Below, piece by piece: positions 1 through 8,786 of a stretch of 64,000 nt of DNA; position 1 is the stretch's first letter, and every line of letters starts with the position of its first letter. A program made the translations under genes and the position numbers. The notes below the pieces were generated by a model. It made no database searches, was not told the DNA's origin, and worked only from the letters and a program-made list of their open reading frames with translations. Origin of the DNA: a virus. The stretch is from IMG/VR virus record IMGVR_UViG_3300049847_000416, positions 1-64,000 of that record; one strand, 5' to 3'.

Positions 1-1112
1 GGCGGTGGGGGAGCCGCGTTCTTACGAGCCGGAGGCGGCGGGGGAGCCGGAGCAGCCGTCTTACGAGCAGCAGGTGCAGCAGGCGGGGTCGCCACAGGAG
101 TAGCCGCACGAGCAGCCGTAGGCGGAGCAGCAGCCGCTGTAGGGCGAGGCGTAGGGCGCGGAGCCGTGGTCTGGACAGGAGCAGCCGTGGGCGGAGGCGG
201 AGGGACCTCGAACGGAACTTCTTCAGCTTCAGCTTCAGTTTCCGCTTCAGTTTCCGCTGGGGCGTCAACCGGTTCATCCCAAGTGGAGTAATCCACTTCC
301 TCAACGGGAGCCTCTTCCTCAGGAGTCTCGTCCTCAGGAGTCTCGTCCTCAAGGTAGTCGTAGGTGGGACCACCGTCCCCGTCACTGCTGGGCATGGTTG
401 CCGCAGTGTACCGCTGAACCTTCACATCCTTGCTCCACGCGGCTCCATCCGCCGCGAGTTGCGCCATGTCCTCAGAGTAGGCTGCCACTTCTACTTCCGG
501 TCTAGCCGAGAAAATTTCTTTCGGCACAGCCGGAATGTCCGACAGGATCGAACTCTTGTAGGACGCACGGTTCTCGCCGCCGAATCCTTCGCCCTTCTTG
601 TTGATGTTGAGCGCTGCGCCGCTCGCCGGATGGCAAGCGTCACCAGGGAAGTCCATGATTAGGCGGAAGTAGGAGGCACCCCAGGAGGCTGCCCCACCGA
701 TGGTGATGGAGAAAATTTTCGCCGGGCTGAACTTTCCGTCGGCTCCGAATTCCGTGATGCAGCACAAGCCATCTTTCTTGGCTCGGCTGTCATCGGCCAA
801 CTTGCCCGCCATCACATCCGGCTTTCCGTTGGGCAACTTGCGGGATGTCAGATCCGGCAGCATGGTGTCACAGATGAGGCACCCAGCCCCATTTGAGCCA
901 AGGACCTCGTCGTACCCGCAGGTAACGTATCCTTTGAACTCGCCGTACTTGATATAGTGCCTCAAGACGACGATGAAAGGCGGCAACTCCGAATTCGGCT
1001 TCCAGCCCTTGATGGGGGGAACCAACCGATGGGGATTATCTCCCTGTTTCGGCTTGAAAAACGCCGTAGCGGCTCCCACCTTCGAGCGCATTTGATCGCG
1101 CCAGTTAATCAT
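1..1112 (-). CDS. Single-stranded DNA-binding-like protein (partial, runs off left edge)
   Basis: The minus-strand frame is open from an ATG at 1112 to the left edge, so the C-terminus is missing. The first ~200 residues look like the zinc-containing phage ssDNA-binding family (T4 gp32-like logic): a PHRLVPPI strand, RHYIKYGEF, then CGYD and CLICD cysteines that could bind zinc. A strongly acidic stretch follows (EDETPEDETPEEE, then Glu/Ala/Thr repeats) and then a Pro/Ala-rich low-complexity tail; an acidic tail is typical of phage SSBs that contact replication partners. It is the last visible gene of the replication operon and overlaps the upstream gene by 8 bp. The family call rests on motif appearance and context. 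It could instead be another zinc-binding replication or recombination mediator. Confidence 0.55.
   Translation of the reverse strand, partial: MINWRDQMRSKVGAATAFFKPKQGDNPHRLVPPIKGWKPNSELPPFIVVLRHYIKYGEFKGYVTCGYDEVLGSNGAGCLICDTMLPDLTSRKLPNGKPDVMAGKLADDSRAKKDGLCCITEFGADGKFSPAKIFSITIGGAASWGASYFRLIMDFPGDACHPASGAALNINKKGEGFGGENRASYKSSILSDIPAVPKEIFSARPEVEVAAYSEDMAQLAADGAAWSKDVKVQRYTAATMPSSDGDGGPTYDYLEDETPEDETPEEEAPVEEVDYSTWDEPVDAPAETEAETEAEAEEVPFEVPPPPPTAAPVQTTAPRPTPRPTAAAAPPTAARAATPVATPPAAPAARKTAAPAPPPPPARKNAAPPP
316..345. repeat. Tandem 15-bp repeat inside the SSB-like gene
   Basis: TCCTCAGGAGTCTCG occurs twice head-to-tail (316-330 and 331-345) and encodes the acidic ETPED repeats. A second degenerate cttcag/tttccg repeat at about 225-260 encodes the Glu/Ala/Thr run. 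These are likely slippage-prone coding repeats. Confidence 0.75.
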
Positions 1113-1563
1113 GATTATTGTTTGCTTTCTCGCTGATTCCGGGCTCAGACGCAGCCACACATGAAGTGTCTAACGAGGCGATGGCTTCCGCCATCGTCTT
1201 GAACTTGGGACGCCCGTCGGTTGCTAGGAGGTGGAGATTCTCCCCGCGTACGATAAATGGCAGTGCGCCCCAACCGTTCCTAGTATAGTATAGCATAACC
1301 GGGTGACCGTCTCGGGTTCCTCGGGCGATCACCTGGAAGGTTTTGGCCAGCCAACCTGACGGCGTCCAGGGCCGGCGATCCCACATGATGTTGTGGGTCT
1401 TTACCGGGTAGGCGTGAAACAGATTGAGAATTGCGAGCGCTGCCCTTGCCGTTCCAACGCCGATGATCTCCACCACCAGCAGGATGGTTCGGATCACGAG
1501 GTAGGCTACGCCAAAGACCAGAAAGAGTAGGATATTCCAGAGTCCCTTGAAAAACTTCTTCAC
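1105..1563 (-). CDS. Membrane protein of unknown function
   Basis: I place the start at GTG 1563, which overlaps the stop of the upstream gene as GTGA; a longer in-frame start at 1644 would overlap that gene by about 80 bp. The 152-residue product starts KKFFKGLWN and has a long hydrophobic block at about residues 9-50 (LLFLVFGVAYLVIRTILLVV and following), enough for two membrane passes. A soluble C-terminal half of about 90 residues follows. The family is not recognised. It sits in the replication operon between two other unknown small genes. Confidence 0.7.
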   Translation of the reverse strand: MKKFFKGLWNILLFLVFGVAYLVIRTILLVVEIIGVGTARAALAILNLFHAYPVKTHNIMWDRRPWTPSGWLAKTFQVIARGTRDGHPVMLYYTRNGWGALPFIVRGENLHLLATDGRPKFKTMAEAIASLDTSCVAASEPGISEKANNNHD

Positions 1564-1967
1564 GTGGTGGCCCTCTGTGAGTAGTGCAGCGACTTGAGTA
1601 TTTCCAACCGTTCCTTGTGCAACTCGCGGGCAAGCCGCAAGCACTCCAAGTTCGTCTTGGCCACGTCGATAGCTTCCTGCGCCCCTTGGACACAGTGATG
1701 ACCCTGGAGCATGGATTTCATGGCGTCTGCCGTGTACTTCACGCCGTCTGCCAGGAACTCAGACCGAATTTGCTCATACACGAAATCGTAGTTCCGGTCC
1801 GCCGTCGCCACATTCGCGTGCGCCGTGCGGAACACTTGCATCCAATCTGAAAACGGAATTACGTGGGTCTGGAGAGCCGCGTCGATATCAGCGTCCACGC
1901 GGAAATCAAGCTGGTCGCAGAAAATTTCTGGAGTCAGCGGTTCGGGGATAGGGAGTTTCTTCTTCAT
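1560..1967 (-). CDS. Hypothetical protein
   Basis: The start is ATG 1967 (MKKKLPIPEPL), chosen because it overlaps the upstream stop as ATGA; an upstream in-frame ATG at 2051 would lie deep in the previous gene. The 135-residue product is soluble and mostly helical. Its C-terminal half (AQEAIDVAKTNLECLRLARE and following) looks amphipathic and possibly coiled-coil. No family is recognised. Translational coupling on both sides places it in the replication operon. Confidence 0.7.
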   Translation of the reverse strand: MKKKLPIPEPLTPEIFCDQLDFRVDADIDAALQTHVIPFSDWMQVFRTAHANVATADRNYDFVYEQIRSEFLADGVKYTADAMKSMLQGHHCVQGAQEAIDVAKTNLECLRLARELHKERLEILKSLHYSQRATT

Positions 1968-2236
1968 TTGCCGTCCTTGAGTCCGAGGTAGGGAGCCAGG
2001 GCTTCTGTGTTGCGGTCCACAGAAGCCAAGATAATTTGCTCCATGTTCCACAGTTGAGCGTGCGGATCGTCGCCCATGGGCTCAGACATCCCGCTCTCGA
2101 CCTCGATTACTTGGTAGTTCTTGCATAGCTGCACCCGCACTTTGCACCACACTTTCCCGGCGTCGGTGCCAGATGCGCTGTCTTTGGTATCGAAGTCTTG
2201 CGCTGTTGCAACGACCTCAGTTTTCTTCGCCATCAT
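1964..2236 (-). CDS. Hypothetical protein
   Basis: A 90-residue product starting MMAKKTEVV; the second Met is an equally good start. The middle (WCKVRVQLCKNYQVIEVESG) looks like beta strands, followed by a helical tail. It lacks a signal peptide and membrane segment. It is coupled to the downstream gene by ATGA overlap, and the tail of the 36-residue membrane peptide upstream overlaps its 5' end. Function unknown. Confidence 0.65.
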   Translation of the reverse strand: MMAKKTEVVATAQDFDTKDSASGTDAGKVWCKVRVQLCKNYQVIEVESGMSEPMGDDPHAQLWNMEQIILASVDRNTEALAPYLGLKDGK

Positions 2237-2327
2237 GTCCTTTCAATCTTCGTTCTAGCCACTCGTATAAGCAGATGCAGCCGACTGCAAAGCCACCTAC
2301 CAAACCGAAGAATACAAGCACCATCAT
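2217..2327 (-). CDS. Small membrane peptide (36 aa)
   Basis: The gap between the polymerase stop and the next gene holds an open frame starting ATGATG at 2327, three bases after the polymerase stop codon. It encodes a hydrophobic N-terminus (MMVLVFFGLVGGFAVGCIC) and a charged tail (EWLERRLKGHDGEEN). This is a typical single-pass small phage membrane protein. Its last six codons overlap the next gene in another frame. The call rests on operon position and composition; homology was not tested. Confidence 0.55.
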   Translation of the reverse strand: MMVLVFFGLVGGFAVGCICLYEWLERRLKGHDGEEN

Positions 2328-2329
2328 TG

Positions 2330-5182
2330 TTAGATTAGCCTGTTCTGGTAGCCATACTCGATGGACTGGAAGTACTCGTCCTGCCAGTACTTGATCAGCC
2401 AGTTCAAAAGCAGGTCACCGGGCTCAGTCAGTTCCTTGTCAAACATCGCTTCCGTTCCCATCGTGTAGCCATAGGATGGCTCCGCGACCACGGGGATGTC
2501 AAAATTCACACCAAAGACTTCACGGGAGTAATCCACGTTGGCTTGCTCCATGAGGTGCTGGATCTGGTCACGGCCTTCTAGAATATCTCGCAGCGCCACC
2601 TTGGCGTAGAACGCGTCATGGACTTCGAGACTCAAGCCGGAATTGGTGCCCGTGACAATCAACGGGTAGTCATCAGGCCGCTCGGCCAGCACGGCCAGGG
2701 AGCACAACATGAGTTGGTGAGCAGAGCCCTGTACTTCTGTATTGACGCTGACATTCGCCATGTTGGTTTTCACCACTTTGGAGTTAATGTGTCTTACAAA
2801 TCCCCACTCTGTGACAATCTGTCCGGTGGCTTCGTATTCCGCGTGCTGAGCGTCGATAAATTGCTTGACCAGCGGGAATGCTTCGAAGTAGGCTGCGTGC
2901 AGAGCGGCAGCTTCCGCCTGCGTAATGTCTGGCACCATGGGTTTCATGTAGTAATACAGACCTGTGGGTGAGAGACCGTAGGCTAGACCAAAGTTGAGAT
3001 TCTTGACGCGGGTGCGGAGCTTCTTATTGCTGAGCACGTACTCATACGTGCCCAATCCCATCATCTCGCCGACAGCGGCATGGATGTCGCGTCCACTCTC
3101 AAAGATGGCTTTGAGATTGGGATCCTGTGACAGCCAGGCAATAACACGAGACTCTGCACCACCCAAATCGGAAATCAGCAGAGTGTTCATCGCCAGCAAC
3201 CACTGTGGTAATGCCAACTTCTTCCGCATCTTGGTGAAGTCGTTCTTGATAGCTTCTTTGAACAGTTTGTGTTCGTCGGCGTTCGAACTCGGGCGCGGAG
3301 CTTTCCGCAGCATTTTCAACACGGGTTCCGCGTGGGTCAACACGCGCCGCCAGTGGGCGTCCGAACAAATGCAATTTTTGACAAACCCAGCACGAGGAAC
3401 GTTCTGAAGATTGAGCTTCCGCGTAAGGCCCGTTGGCTTATCTTTCTCACCAGACGAGCGGAGGCGTCCCGACGCTGCGCCGGCCACCTGGAAACGTGTA
3501 CGAACTTCCCCATTGTAGAAAGACGCAGACTCCTGGAATTTCAGAGCATACTGGGCGTGCTTAGAAATCGTGCGATATTCGAGAATGGCTTTCGGGAATG
3601 GGTGATCCGTTTCGTGTGCGATGCGGGTTAACGCGTTGGCATCCGTAACGTTGGGATCGTCTTCGTCATCCACGTCATCATCAATGTCTCCCAGGCGAGG
3701 AAGCTTGAAGACATCAAACATGTACTTCTTCACCGCTGGCCCGGATCCTGGATTGAACGTGGTGTCCTTGGTAAGCTGGATCAAGTCTTCCTGGATCGTC
3801 AGCAACTTCAGTTGAGCCGTCTGGGCGACCAGTTTACAGTGATCCGGGTCCGCGTATAGGCCGTTGTCCTCCGCCCTGCGAAGGGCGATAGACGCTCCGA
3901 TATAGCACCGCATGAGCGGAGCCGGCACGTCGTCGGAGTAGAGCACGTCGGCTTTGTGGGTGAGGATCCCGTCAGCCCCGTTGTATTGGACCAAAATATC
4001 TAGGGGGCAGTTGGCAAGACCGACGAATCCTCGATCACTCGACGCCGACTCTTCATCGGTTCCGTCTGCTTTCGCATAGTATTGTGAGACGACGGTTTTG
4101 TAACCCGCGAATAGGGGGAACTCCCGTTGTGCAATCGCTTCCAAGCCGTGTTTGCGATGGTATGACTCTCGCAGGTAAGAACCAATGAGCGTGTCGAACT
4201 GATACCCATTGACAACAAACTGGAACTTGTCTTCCAGTTCGATGGAGTCATACGCTCCGTATTGAAAAGTCTTGGGAATAGTTTCATCCGCCAAGAATTC
4301 GTAGAATAGCTGCCAGATTCCGTTTTTCTCAGACTCCCAGTATTCATTATCCGGGTGGTCCATGACCAACACGTGACTGTATTCATCAGTAACCGTAAAG
4401 CAGCAGCACAACAAGCGCCCGTGTCCATCGTCTTCGATGTCCAAGGTCACGCGCCGATCAATGCTTTTCAGCCAGTCCTTAAGTTCCCGAAATTCGGCGG
4501 CTGTGTAGATGGGCCGCACGTCCAGGGAGTGCAACCAGGCGTACCGGCCAGGATTGTTGACGTGCCAGGCAGCCGCATTCAACAGGCGAAAGAACGCAGG
4601 ACTATCCTCCGCTACGCCGGTGAGCACCGACTTGGTGGGCAGCGGTAGAACATACACGGTCGCTTGCAAGTCTTCGCGCCAGAATACCGGAGCGTCCATC
4701 TTGTACACGCCGGGACTGTGCGTCTTTCCCGCGTGGTAGCCAAACATCACGATAACTGACGGACTCGTCCGTCGTTGTGCTTGAACCGCCGTGATCGTTT
4801 GAGTGTGGGTCGAACACGAGTTATAGTCTGCTTCGGTCGGCTTGGACAGCAGCCGGTTTCCGTTCATCTCATGAACCGGCGCACACTTCACAGAGTAGTG
4901 AAGCTGGAAGCGCTCAAAAGGCAACCCATAGTCCGCCATGACGCGGCTGAGTTGGTTCCAATCAGACGTAGGATGCCCTGTCATGCCAGGGTAAGGCAAC
5001 CACAATTCTGGCTTGTCGCTGATCACAGCGGTATCCAGAAATTTTCGGGAACCGCAGTCGGTGAGTGCACACTCCTCGCACCCCGTCTGCACGCCTTCAA
5101 TCCGGCGTGACATCGGCTTCCCTGCCGATGAGAGGGTGATAGGTTCTCCATCCAGGAACGATTTCCAGATTGACTTTGCCAT
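2330..5182 (-). CDS. Family A DNA polymerase with UDG-like N-terminal domain
   Basis: A 950-residue replicative polymerase. The 3'-5' exonuclease shows TLDIED (about 246-251), QYGAYD (about 307-312) and QYNGADG with Tyr400 and Asp404. The polymerase shows motif A ISDLGGAESR (Asp672), motif B RTRVKNLNFGLAYG (Lys727, Phe731, Tyr735) and motif C EVHDAF (His855, Asp856). Motif C has Ala where Glu usually follows the catalytic Asp. About 60 residues are inserted between NLQNVPR and motif A. Residues ~30-190 resemble the alpha/beta uracil-DNA-glycosylase fold: CEECALTDCG, the KCAP motif, PSVIVMFGYHAG and a degenerate final motif. It starts directly after the clamp gene stop. Known family A polymerases of this kind copy the phage genome. 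Confidence 0.93.
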   Translation of the reverse strand: MAKSIWKSFLDGEPITLSSAGKPMSRRIEGVQTGCEECALTDCGSRKFLDTAVISDKPELWLPYPGMTGHPTSDWNQLSRVMADYGLPFERFQLHYSVKCAPVHEMNGNRLLSKPTEADYNSCSTHTQTITAVQAQRRTSPSVIVMFGYHAGKTHSPGVYKMDAPVFWREDLQATVYVLPLPTKSVLTGVAEDSPAFFRLLNAAAWHVNNPGRYAWLHSLDVRPIYTAAEFRELKDWLKSIDRRVTLDIEDDGHGRLLCCCFTVTDEYSHVLVMDHPDNEYWESEKNGIWQLFYEFLADETIPKTFQYGAYDSIELEDKFQFVVNGYQFDTLIGSYLRESYHRKHGLEAIAQREFPLFAGYKTVVSQYYAKADGTDEESASSDRGFVGLANCPLDILVQYNGADGILTHKADVLYSDDVPAPLMRCYIGASIALRRAEDNGLYADPDHCKLVAQTAQLKLLTIQEDLIQLTKDTTFNPGSGPAVKKYMFDVFKLPRLGDIDDDVDDEDDPNVTDANALTRIAHETDHPFPKAILEYRTISKHAQYALKFQESASFYNGEVRTRFQVAGAASGRLRSSGEKDKPTGLTRKLNLQNVPRAGFVKNCICSDAHWRRVLTHAEPVLKMLRKAPRPSSNADEHKLFKEAIKNDFTKMRKKLALPQWLLAMNTLLISDLGGAESRVIAWLSQDPNLKAIFESGRDIHAAVGEMMGLGTYEYVLSNKKLRTRVKNLNFGLAYGLSPTGLYYYMKPMVPDITQAEAAALHAAYFEAFPLVKQFIDAQHAEYEATGQIVTEWGFVRHINSKVVKTNMANVSVNTEVQGSAHQLMLCSLAVLAERPDDYPLIVTGTNSGLSLEVHDAFYAKVALRDILEGRDQIQHLMEQANVDYSREVFGVNFDIPVVAEPSYGYTMGTEAMFDKELTEPGDLLLNWLIKYWQDEYFQSIEYGYQNRLI

Positions 5183-6211
5183 TTACAGAGTCCGAGTCAA
5201 CATCAATGCTGGGTGCGCCAGCCCTTCTTCCTCAAACAAGCATAGCGCCACTGGGGACGTTGGGTCAACCCCGAGTGTACACGCCAGTCCGGGGGGCGCG
5301 AACGCCATAAATTTGAGTAATGGCGCAATCGGAATCGTCATCTCAAACGTTCCGGTAGCTGAGCACGGAATCTCCAGAGTGACTTGCGACCCAGCACTCT
5401 TGAGAGATAGGATGGCTTGCCCCGTGGGGTCCGCTTGAACGTGGAGAGCTTGGTCTTCCGCAGACCACGGCTTTAGCGCTTCCAACAAGTCTGCCGGCCA
5501 GAAGGTCAGCATGTTCGCCAGATTCTCGTAGGCGCGAGCGTACACCTTCGCCACTTTCCCAAACACGGGATGTGGGTCGTACGCGCTGCGTAGTCCGAGA
5601 TACCAGCCGTGCTCGTCGATGACCGCCAACTCGTTGTTTGCCTGCTCGTAAACAGTGACTTCAGTATCTACGTCAAACAAACGCGCTGGCAGATACGCAG
5701 ACGTGGTTGTCAAGTTTTGTGGCACAAAAACTGCGGCCACCGCATCCGTAGCGACTAAGTTACCATTCAACAGAGCCACCCCTGCCATCGTGCGATTGTT
5801 CGAGCGGTAGGCTCGGATCATGCGGGTTACCGCTGGCGTGAGTTCAAACACGCTGCGCGCCATCTCTTTGTATCGCGCAAGATCCGCCGGCGGCTTTGTG
5901 TGTATGTGGGGAATCGGGCTAATGGGCATCTTGGCCGTGCCCTTTCCCTTCACGTTCAACGCAGTTTCTGAAAACTTGAGGGTGATCGCATCCACTCCGT
6001 TGGATACCCGGAGAAGGGTGGGCATCACCACCGTAGTGGACGGATGATCGGTCACGTCTGTGATTTTGCATTGGGTCACCCCGAGGGTATTTGCCCACAG
6101 GTGGCCTTGCACAAAACTGGCTGTAGCTCCAGCTTTGAGAGCAGCATAGCCGGAGATGAAATCAATCGCGGCAGTCAACCGCGAAGCATCGAGAGTAAGA
6201 GAACTGGTCAT
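5183..6211 (-). CDS. Sliding clamp-like protein (DnaN/beta-clamp fold, probable)
   Basis: A 342-residue product from ATG 6211, which overlaps the previous stop as ATGA. The C-terminus has the look of beta-clamp domain 3: a FEMTIPIAPLLKFMAFAP helix/strand unit, a SPVALCLFEEE strand and a final PALMLTRTL resembling the usual MPxRL end. The N-terminus (LTLDASRLTAAIDFISGYAA, then MPTLLRVSNGVDAITLKFSE) fits clamp domain 1. Its length matches three clamp domains. It lies directly upstream of the polymerase gene, where a processivity factor is expected. The assignment is by pattern and context; a structural comparison would settle it. Confidence 0.6.
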   Translation of the reverse strand: MTSSLTLDASRLTAAIDFISGYAALKAGATASFVQGHLWANTLGVTQCKITDVTDHPSTTVVMPTLLRVSNGVDAITLKFSETALNVKGKGTAKMPISPIPHIHTKPPADLARYKEMARSVFELTPAVTRMIRAYRSNNRTMAGVALLNGNLVATDAVAAVFVPQNLTTTSAYLPARLFDVDTEVTVYEQANNELAVIDEHGWYLGLRSAYDPHPVFGKVAKVYARAYENLANMLTFWPADLLEALKPWSAEDQALHVQADPTGQAILSLKSAGSQVTLEIPCSATGTFEMTIPIAPLLKFMAFAPPGLACTLGVDPTSPVALCLFEEEGLAHPALMLTRTL

Positions 6212-6570
6212 ACGTTTTCGTCCGTAAAGGGGCGCAGATTGCGAAGTTTCAAGTGGGTGGGGGTGATGAGGATGTCCCACATCCATCCGTTCTTAGTAAC
6301 ACCAGCGGTCAAGCGGCGGCGGAGCCAGGCGGCATCCACTTCGGCCCAGGTGCAAATAGCATGGAAGTCTTTCCAGGCAACCCCTTCAGGCTTCAATGCC
6401 TGCCGCATAAATGCCGCTGTCAAGCTGCATTCTGCGACCGGAAAGTCAGGGCGCTGTTCCAGGTTCTCCCCTTTGAGTACCCATTGCCGGTATTTTTGCA
6501 CACGGTCATGGTTTGCTTTCACCGTGGCAGCACGAGCTTTTGCTATAGCTCGGAGATCAGTCGAAGACAT
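6208..6570 (-). CDS. Hypothetical protein
   Basis: A 120-residue product beginning MSSTDLRAIAKARAATVKA. It is basic and helical at the N-terminus and tryptophan-rich near the C-terminus (ICTWAEVDAAWLRRR, KNGWMWDI). No catalytic motif is visible. It is translationally coupled to the clamp-like gene (ATGA) and lies in the replication operon, so a replication accessory role is possible but unsupported. Confidence 0.65.
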   Translation of the reverse strand: MSSTDLRAIAKARAATVKANHDRVQKYRQWVLKGENLEQRPDFPVAECSLTAAFMRQALKPEGVAWKDFHAICTWAEVDAAWLRRRLTAGVTKNGWMWDILITPTHLKLRNLRPFTDENV

Positions 6571-6572
6571 GG

Positions 6573-6758
6573 TTACCTTTCTTGAATGCGCTTCAGCAAC
6601 ACGTGATGCTCAGGCGATGTAGCGGGCGCGTGCTCTGCACAAAGATTCAACTGGGCGGAAGCAACCAGGGCGTACACCTCCGCTACGGTGTAGGGACAAA
6701 AACACCGTGAACACATCCCAGCGATGTCAGGATATGATGCTTCAGAAAAAGGACTCAT
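6573..6758 (-). CDS. Small Cys-rich protein, possible zinc-binding
   Basis: A 61-residue product from ATG 6758, overlapping the exonuclease stop as ATGA. It holds CSRCFCPYT near the N-terminus and LCAEHA about 25 residues later, a spacing compatible with one zinc site (C-x2-C ... C-x2-H). The family is not recognised. Its position suggests a co-translated accessory factor of the replication genes. Confidence 0.6.
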   Translation of the reverse strand: MSPFSEASYPDIAGMCSRCFCPYTVAEVYALVASAQLNLCAEHAPATSPEHHVLLKRIQER

Positions 6759-7678
6759 ACAGGTCTCCACTTGTTGACGACATCAGCATATTGTAGCAGT
6801 TCCCGTGCGTCAACGTCGTAAACGCTCAGATTTTGCTGGAGTTGTTGGAGGCGTGCACGATGCGTAGCGGTACACGATACCCATTGGTTGAAGTGCTCCA
6901 GGTCCCGCAGGGCCTGATTAACTCCGTATTGTTCTTTCGCGTCTGGGAGATCGTAGACACGGCGGGGGACGTTCACCAAGGCAAACGTTTGCCGCCCCTG
7001 CTCCCACTGTTCCGGTGTCAGCAACTCCTGGAATTCTTCGCTTTGATCCCGGTCCAAGCGGACGCCGGCTTGAATGAGGGTAGTCGCTTTCACTGGCCCC
7101 AGGCCCGCGATACCACGGAGCGTATCGCTAGAGTCCCCGGTGATCGCCTTGAAGTGTGGGAACACGCTGGGCTCGAATCCGTACGTGCTTCGGAACGTGT
7201 CGGGCGTGAGCGTGCGGTAGTTGTTATCGCCAGCCCCCGGACACAAGATGCTTACCGTTTCAGATAGCAGACTTTGGTAGTCGCCGTCGTTCGACACAAT
7301 GACCACGGGAATTTTCCATACCCGTGTAATCCGGGTGGCCAGAATGCCGATAATGTCGTCTGCTTCCACGTAGGGGACTTCGATCACCGGGTGGCCCGCC
7401 GTGCGAAACATGTCCAAGATTTCGGGCATCAACTCATTTACGTGCACCTTATTTTTCTGCAATTGAGGTGCGTCCCTCTTCTTGTAGCCGGCGAACAGCC
7501 GACGACGCCAGGTCGGCATGATGCCATCATTGCAGATCACCACGCGCGTAGACCGCAACCTATGCATTACGCACTGCATCTTGTACAGGATGTCCAAGTG
7601 GGGAGCGTTTGCTCCCGCCCCGAATAGCGAGCGATACACCATGTTGCGTATGTCAACAAGGATTATAGGTTCGAGCAT
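6755..7678 (-). CDS. 5'-3' exonuclease (FEN / PIN-like nuclease)
   Basis: A 307-residue protein with the metal-binding acid pattern of flap endonucleases: LVDIRNMVYRS at the N-terminus, VICNDG, EADDIIGILA, VSNDGDYQSLL, and GDSSDTLRGIAGLGPVKA, which is the helix-3-turn-helix DNA-binding segment. The family removes RNA primers or flaps during phage replication and may degrade host DNA. Here it is a separate protein, whereas in bacterial Pol I it is fused to the polymerase. The 5' end overlaps the primase gene by 16 bp. Confidence 0.9.
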   Translation of the reverse strand: MLEPIILVDIRNMVYRSLFGAGANAPHLDILYKMQCVMHRLRSTRVVICNDGIMPTWRRRLFAGYKKRDAPQLQKNKVHVNELMPEILDMFRTAGHPVIEVPYVEADDIIGILATRITRVWKIPVVIVSNDGDYQSLLSETVSILCPGAGDNNYRTLTPDTFRSTYGFEPSVFPHFKAITGDSSDTLRGIAGLGPVKATTLIQAGVRLDRDQSEEFQELLTPEQWEQGRQTFALVNVPRRVYDLPDAKEQYGVNQALRDLEHFNQWVSCTATHRARLQQLQQNLSVYDVDARELLQYADVVNKWRPV

Positions 7679-8568
7679 TGTTCCATCCAGTCGTCCAGCT
7701 TTTCCTGCGTGACGAGAGCCACGCTATCCAGTACGTCGAAAACCCGTGGAGCAGTATCCTCATCGGCTTGCAGCAGCGGAAAAGGATCGGGGGCGTACAG
7801 TGTGACGCCATAGTCACGGGCCAACTGCCACGTCAATTTCATTCCAGTCACGCTAGGAATTGACAGAGGATCAGGGTAGTATACCATCTCGGTACAGCCC
7901 CCGTCCACTAGTTGCTCCATCTGAAACTCGGTCACCATGTTCCCGAGGCTGGCGGTCATTCCCAGTGTCGGGCTGGAGCAATACCGCTGGAGCGCCAAAG
8001 CCTTGAAAATCCCTTCCGCCACGACTGTGTACCGCTTCACACGGCCCCACAAAGCACGTTGCCCGCCAGGGGCCATGAGATACTTTGGCTCACTGTCTGG
8101 GTCTGTGGCACGTGCACACCAACTGTACAAGGTGCCCCCGCCAAAAACGGGAAAGACCAGTCGGTGATTGACTCGCGTGTCTGCGATCACGCCCCCAACG
8201 TACCATTCTTCATACTGGGCTGGCGTGATACCTCGGGCATCCCCGTACGCCCGAATCCGTCCGAGGCCCAAGCTGCTGGGACTAACGCCGGCCAATGGCG
8301 CAAAACCTTTGGGGAGGTCCATCACTGGCGCGGCAGCCGGAGCGAGGTTGGAGGCCAGGAGAACCACACCAGGGGTGGCTCCTAGCTGATGTAACAGGCT
8401 CCGAAGACTCCCACGCGTCCCACAATTGAAACAGTGGTAGGCATTCTTGGTGGTAGTGATCCCCAACCGGTATCGGGTGTCTCCACAATGGAAACAACAC
8501 AGTTGAAACCCATGAGGTTTCACCTTGAACCGAATACCCTTCGTGATGAAGAACTGGTCTAGCGTCAT
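7663..8568 (-). CDS. DNA primase (zinc finger + TOPRIM)
   Basis: A 301-residue product from ATG 8568 (ATGA overlap with the upstream gene). The N-terminal zinc ribbon is CCFHCGD (Cys25/28) and CFNCGTRGSL (Cys46/49). The catalytic part shows a RLVFPVFGGG strand, an AEGIFKALAL motif for the conserved TOPRIM Glu, and YYPDPLS for the TOPRIM Asp. The length fits a compact phage DnaG-like primase without a fused helicase; the helicase is the separate gene two positions upstream. It synthesises RNA primers for lagging-strand synthesis. Confidence 0.87.
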   Translation of the reverse strand: MTLDQFFITKGIRFKVKPHGFQLCCFHCGDTRYRLGITTTKNAYHCFNCGTRGSLRSLLHQLGATPGVVLLASNLAPAAAPVMDLPKGFAPLAGVSPSSLGLGRIRAYGDARGITPAQYEEWYVGGVIADTRVNHRLVFPVFGGGTLYSWCARATDPDSEPKYLMAPGGQRALWGRVKRYTVVAEGIFKALALQRYCSSPTLGMTASLGNMVTEFQMEQLVDGGCTEMVYYPDPLSIPSVTGMKLTWQLARDYGVTLYAPDPFPLLQADEDTAPRVFDVLDSVALVTQEKLDDWMEQCSNL

Positions 8569-8786
8569 TCGGACACCGCAAACCACGCACGAACTCGGTT
8601 AGATTCAAAGAACCGTCGAATAACGAATCGCCGTCCGAAAGAAAGGGCAGTAAACGCGGGCATGCCCATCAGTGCCTGCCAGAAGCTGACCTTGAAAATC
8701 AGCATATTCAAAAACACGCCCAGCAGCACGCCCACAAGGCTGTCCAAGATTGTCTCGACCCACGACCCCAGCTTTGACTGTTTCAC
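8565..8786 (-). CDS. Small membrane protein (DUF7220-like)
   Basis: A 73-residue protein beginning MKQSKLGSWVETILDSLVG, with two hydrophobic segments (about 15-35 and 38-52) and a basic end (RRFVIRRFFESNRVRAWF). The opening MKQS and the RRxFE ending match what I recall of a widespread small phage membrane protein family (DUF7220). Function unknown. It is wedged between primase and helicase with ATGA overlaps on both sides, so it is co-translated with replisome genes. A membrane-anchoring role for replication is only a guess. Confidence 0.7.
   Translation of the reverse strand: MKQSKLGSWVETILDSLVGVLLGVFLNMLIFKVSFWQALMGMPAFTALSFGRRFVIRRFFESNRVRAWFAVSE

Noticed and set aside
1279-1289. TATACTATACT inside the membrane-protein gene
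   Set aside because: It encodes MLYYTR in frame with no start codon in proper distance; likely coincidental.
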